Positions 62,062-64,000 of a stretch of DNA of 64,000 nt are shown here, one piece after another (within the stretch, counting starts at the first letter, position 1; every line of letters begins with the position of its first letter). The notes below the pieces were generated by a model. It searched no databases. It had not been told where the DNA came from and worked only from the letters and a program-made list of their open reading frames with translations. Position numbers and translations under genes: made by a program. The DNA comes from Phycisphaerales bacterium. GTDB lineage: Bacteria > Planctomycetota > Phycisphaerae > Phycisphaerales > SM1A02. The stretch covers positions 1 through 64,000 of the forward strand of contig JAJDDB010000001.1 of the NCBI GenBank assembly GCA_029260575.1. The letters are read 5' to 3'.

Positions 62062-62457
62062 TCAGTCACCTCCTTCAGGGTTGACGAGACGCCAGACCTT
62101 GTCCCGACCACTGCCGGGGGCACAGGCATTCTCGAAGTGCTGTCGGTGGCTCTTATAAAGGACGTACCGGATCGAATCCGCCGGAAATTCGGTGATCCGT
62201 TCGAGTTGGGCAACAGATCGCCAGTCGTTCTTCGCAGACCTGAGCACATCGCGCAGAACAGTGAAACGGGTCGGTTTCACTGATCCGTTCGACGATGATC
62301 GCGCCTTCGGATTCACAGCGGATTGCTGGAGCGCAACGACAAGCTCGTCCAGCAGGACGGGGTCTTCGACAACCAAATCCTTGATCCGCTGGACAACTTC
62401 AAGCCGCCCCTGAAGACGTGATTCCAGTGCGTTTAGTGGAGATGTGGTAACACTCAT
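62062..62457 (-). CDS. Small protein of unknown function
   Basis: The 131-residue product starts MSVTTSPLNALESRLQGRLE; an upstream start adds 22 residues without support. Its first half is helical (VVQRIKDLVVEDPVLLDELV), then comes a short linker (SSSNGSVKPTRFTVLRDVLR). The second half is winged-helix-like (SVAQLERITEFPADSIRYVL YKSHRQHFE in two parts), so it may bind DNA. No clear ribosome site is visible. It lies between the tRNA and recA and is divergent from recA. No known family was recognised. Confidence 0.6.
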   Translation of the reverse strand: MSVTTSPLNALESRLQGRLEVVQRIKDLVVEDPVLLDELVVALQQSAVNPKARSSSNGSVKPTRFTVLRDVLRSAKNDWRSVAQLERITEFPADSIRYVLYKSHRQHFENACAPGSGRDKVWRLVNPEGGD

Positions 62458-62849
62458 GGCGGGGAAGCTATACGACCGCAAGCTGTTCCGCTTGTAATTG
62501 TCAGCAAAAAGCGCTTTGTCCACATGAAGTGCGCGGCCGACCGAGCCAATTCACGAAAGTTACATGCCGGTGAGTTGGTTAGCACCCCGCGATTGTGTGG
62601 TGTTCAAGCGCTTTTTGAGGGGGGTTGCGTCAAGTCTATACTTCCGGAAAAAACATACGAATTTTTACCGAACACCCCTTGACACCGCCGATGAATATGC
62701 GAACCTTCCATATACCGAACAAATTGACCAGAACAAGGGGTTCAGCTATGTTGACTGCAACAGGATCACGAAACGGAATTACACGAAACAGCAAGAGCAG
62801 ATTCGGCGGGAAATCGACCCCAAAGACTCCCAGCAAGATCACAGAACCC
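62458..62849. other. Divergent region upstream of recA
   Basis: This 392-bp gap holds the recA promoter. TACCGAACA occurs twice (62666-62674 and 62713-62721), and TTGACA is at 62679-62684 without a good -10 box. A LexA site would be expected here but no known LexA consensus is evident. Confidence 0.35.
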
Positions 62850-63977
62850 ATGGCAAACCGTAATTCTGACGATGCAGGACGCCTCCAGGCCCTTGAACGG
62901 GCTCTCGGCACCATCGAGAAGACCTTCGGTCAAGGTGCCATCATGCGCCTTGATGATGATGTCTCAAACCTTCCCCCGGGCATCTCCACCGGGGCACTCA
63001 GCCTCGACATCGCCCTCGGCGGACGCGGCATCCCACGCGGACGCGTCATCGAGATTTACGGCCCGGAATCCTCCGGCAAGACCACACTCGCACTCACCAT
63101 CGCTGCCAACGCCCAGAAAACTGGCGGTGTCGCAGCATTTATCGATGCAGAACACGCGCTCGACCCATCCTGGGCCAAACGCCTCGGCGTCAACCTTGAT
63201 GATCTGCTCGTCTCCCAACCAGACACCGGCGAGCAAGCGCTGGAAATCTGCGAGCTGCTCGTCCGCTCAAACGCAATAGATGTCATCGTCATCGACTCCG
63301 TCGCAGCACTCATCCCACGTGCGGAAATCGAAGGTGAGATGGGTGACACCCATGTCGGCTTGCAGGCCCGTTTGATGAGCCAGGCCCTGCGCAAACTCAC
63401 CGGCGCCATTGCCAAGAGCGATACCACCGTCATCTTCATCAACCAGATCCGCGAGAAGATCGGCGTGATGTTCGGCTCACCCGAAACGACGCCCGGCGGC
63501 AGAGCATTGAAGTTCTATTCATCTATCCGTATCGACATCCGAAGAACCGGCGCGATCAAGGATGCCGATTCACACATCGGCAACCGTGTCCGCGCTCGTG
63601 TTGTCAAGAACAAGATTGCTCCGCCCTTCCGTGACGCGGAATTCGACATCATGTTCAACGAAGGGATCAGCGCATCCGGCGACTTGATCGACCTCGCAGT
63701 AAACGACGAAGTCGTGCAGAAAAGCGGTGCGTGGTTCAGCTATGGTGATGTCCGCCTCGGCCAGGGTCGCGAAAACTCCAAGATTTTCCTCAACGAGAAC
63801 CCCGATCTTGCTGCGGAAATCCGTAGAGGTGTCATGGAACATCGCGGTCTGACCGACGCCAAACTGGCTACAGCGCAGGCTGAAGTCAAGGATGGTGCCG
63901 AAGCAACAACCGATATTGATTCGGACGATGGTGAAAAGTCGTCGTCCAAGTCTTCAGGCACGAAGTCAAAACGATAG
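62850..63977 (+). CDS. recA: RecA recombinase
   Basis: The 375-residue product from the ATG at 62850 ([20 protein letters not shown]) has all RecA hallmarks: Walker A GPESSGKT, the make-ATP-work segment [18 protein letters not shown], Walker [11 protein letters not shown], loop L1 [11 protein letters not shown] and loop L2 [27 protein letters not shown] in two parts. The C-terminal tail is acidic and serine/lysine-rich, as usual. The open frame extends 75 codons upstream but has no recA likeness. It promotes strand exchange and triggers the SOS response. It lies next to a tRNA and an IS island. Confidence 0.98.
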   Translation: MANRNSDDAGRLQALERALGTIEKTFGQGAIMRLDDDVSNLPPGISTGALSLDIALGGRGIPRGRVIEIYGPESSGKTTLALTIAANAQKTGGVAAFIDAEHALDPSWAKRLGVNLDDLLVSQPDTGEQALEICELLVRSNAIDVIVIDSVAALIPRAEIEGEMGDTHVGLQARLMSQALRKLTGAIAKSDTTVIFINQIREKIGVMFGSPETTPGGRALKFYSSIRIDIRRTGAIKDADSHIGNRVRARVVKNKIAPPFRDAEFDIMFNEGISASGDLIDLAVNDEVVQKSGAWFSYGDVRLGQGRENSKIFLNENPDLAAEIRRGVMEHRGLTDAKLATAQAEVKDGAEATTDIDSDDGEKSSSKSSGTKSKR

Positions 63978-64000
63978 ACATGCCGGGACGATTCTGACTG

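Noticed and set aside
62666-62721. Paired TACCGAACA as a LexA/SOS box for recA
   Set aside because: The two copies are direct, 47 bp apart and do not form the inverted GAAC..GTTC type; kept only as a note in the region entry.

Overview
The window looks like a chromosomal segment of a planctomycete, most probably class Phycisphaerae. The evidence is the mix of gene families. There are secreted proteins ending in dockerin-like 'VFDLL..L..WG' calcium-binding repeats, PEP-CTERM-like tails with a run of arginines, extracytoplasmic-function (ECF) sigma factors encoded beside membrane serine/threonine kinases, DUF1573 and GACC cysteine-rich modules, and IS ends carrying a CCCCCT..AATCTGATCC terminus. 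Base composition is moderately GC-rich. No search was run, so the lineage is an inference.

Layout. 1-7.4 kb: IS5 and IS3 remnants flank a coupled pair of secreted proteins, one of them a 1502-residue beta-helix protein with a C-terminal HEAGH motif. 7.5-14.8 kb: a secreted beta-propeller-like protein, a 1174-residue BNR/PQQ propeller protein, a Hint-domain protein and a TauE/SafE-type transporter. 15.1-24.2 kb: a signalling block with a PAS-LuxR regulator, two ECF sigma/kinase pairs, and between them a secreted hydrolase gene interrupted by two in-frame stop codons. 24.6-28.9 kb: three secreted proteins, two with CTERM-like tails. 29.1-32.8 kb: a phage-type cassette of ParB-methyltransferase, small terminase and large terminase, with no other phage genes. 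33.6-38.0 kb: DUF4198 and DUF4331 secreted proteins divergent from an ECF sigma/ChrR-like anti-sigma pair.

38.2-58.6 kb is more ordinary chromosome: MscS-type channel, CorA, GlgB, Dtd, a MEMO-family protein, a DUF1573-ankyrin lipoprotein, an M32 carboxypeptidase, AnmK, a UDP-glucuronate decarboxylase-like protein, a subtilase with dockerin-like tail, a COQ4-like protein and several unknown secreted or membrane proteins. 59.0-62.5 kb is a small accessory island with an IS1595-type transposase driven by a near-perfect leaderless promoter, unknown membrane proteins, and a class II tRNA next to the final gene, recA.

The most unusual item is the tRNA at 61853-61938. It has a leucine-type body (long variable arm, A73, Leu-like D arm) but its anticodon reads UGG, which is proline. 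Next in interest are the Hint protein and its propeller neighbour, which share a short N-terminal motif and both lack signal peptides, and the hydrolase split by TAA and TAG in one continuous reading frame.
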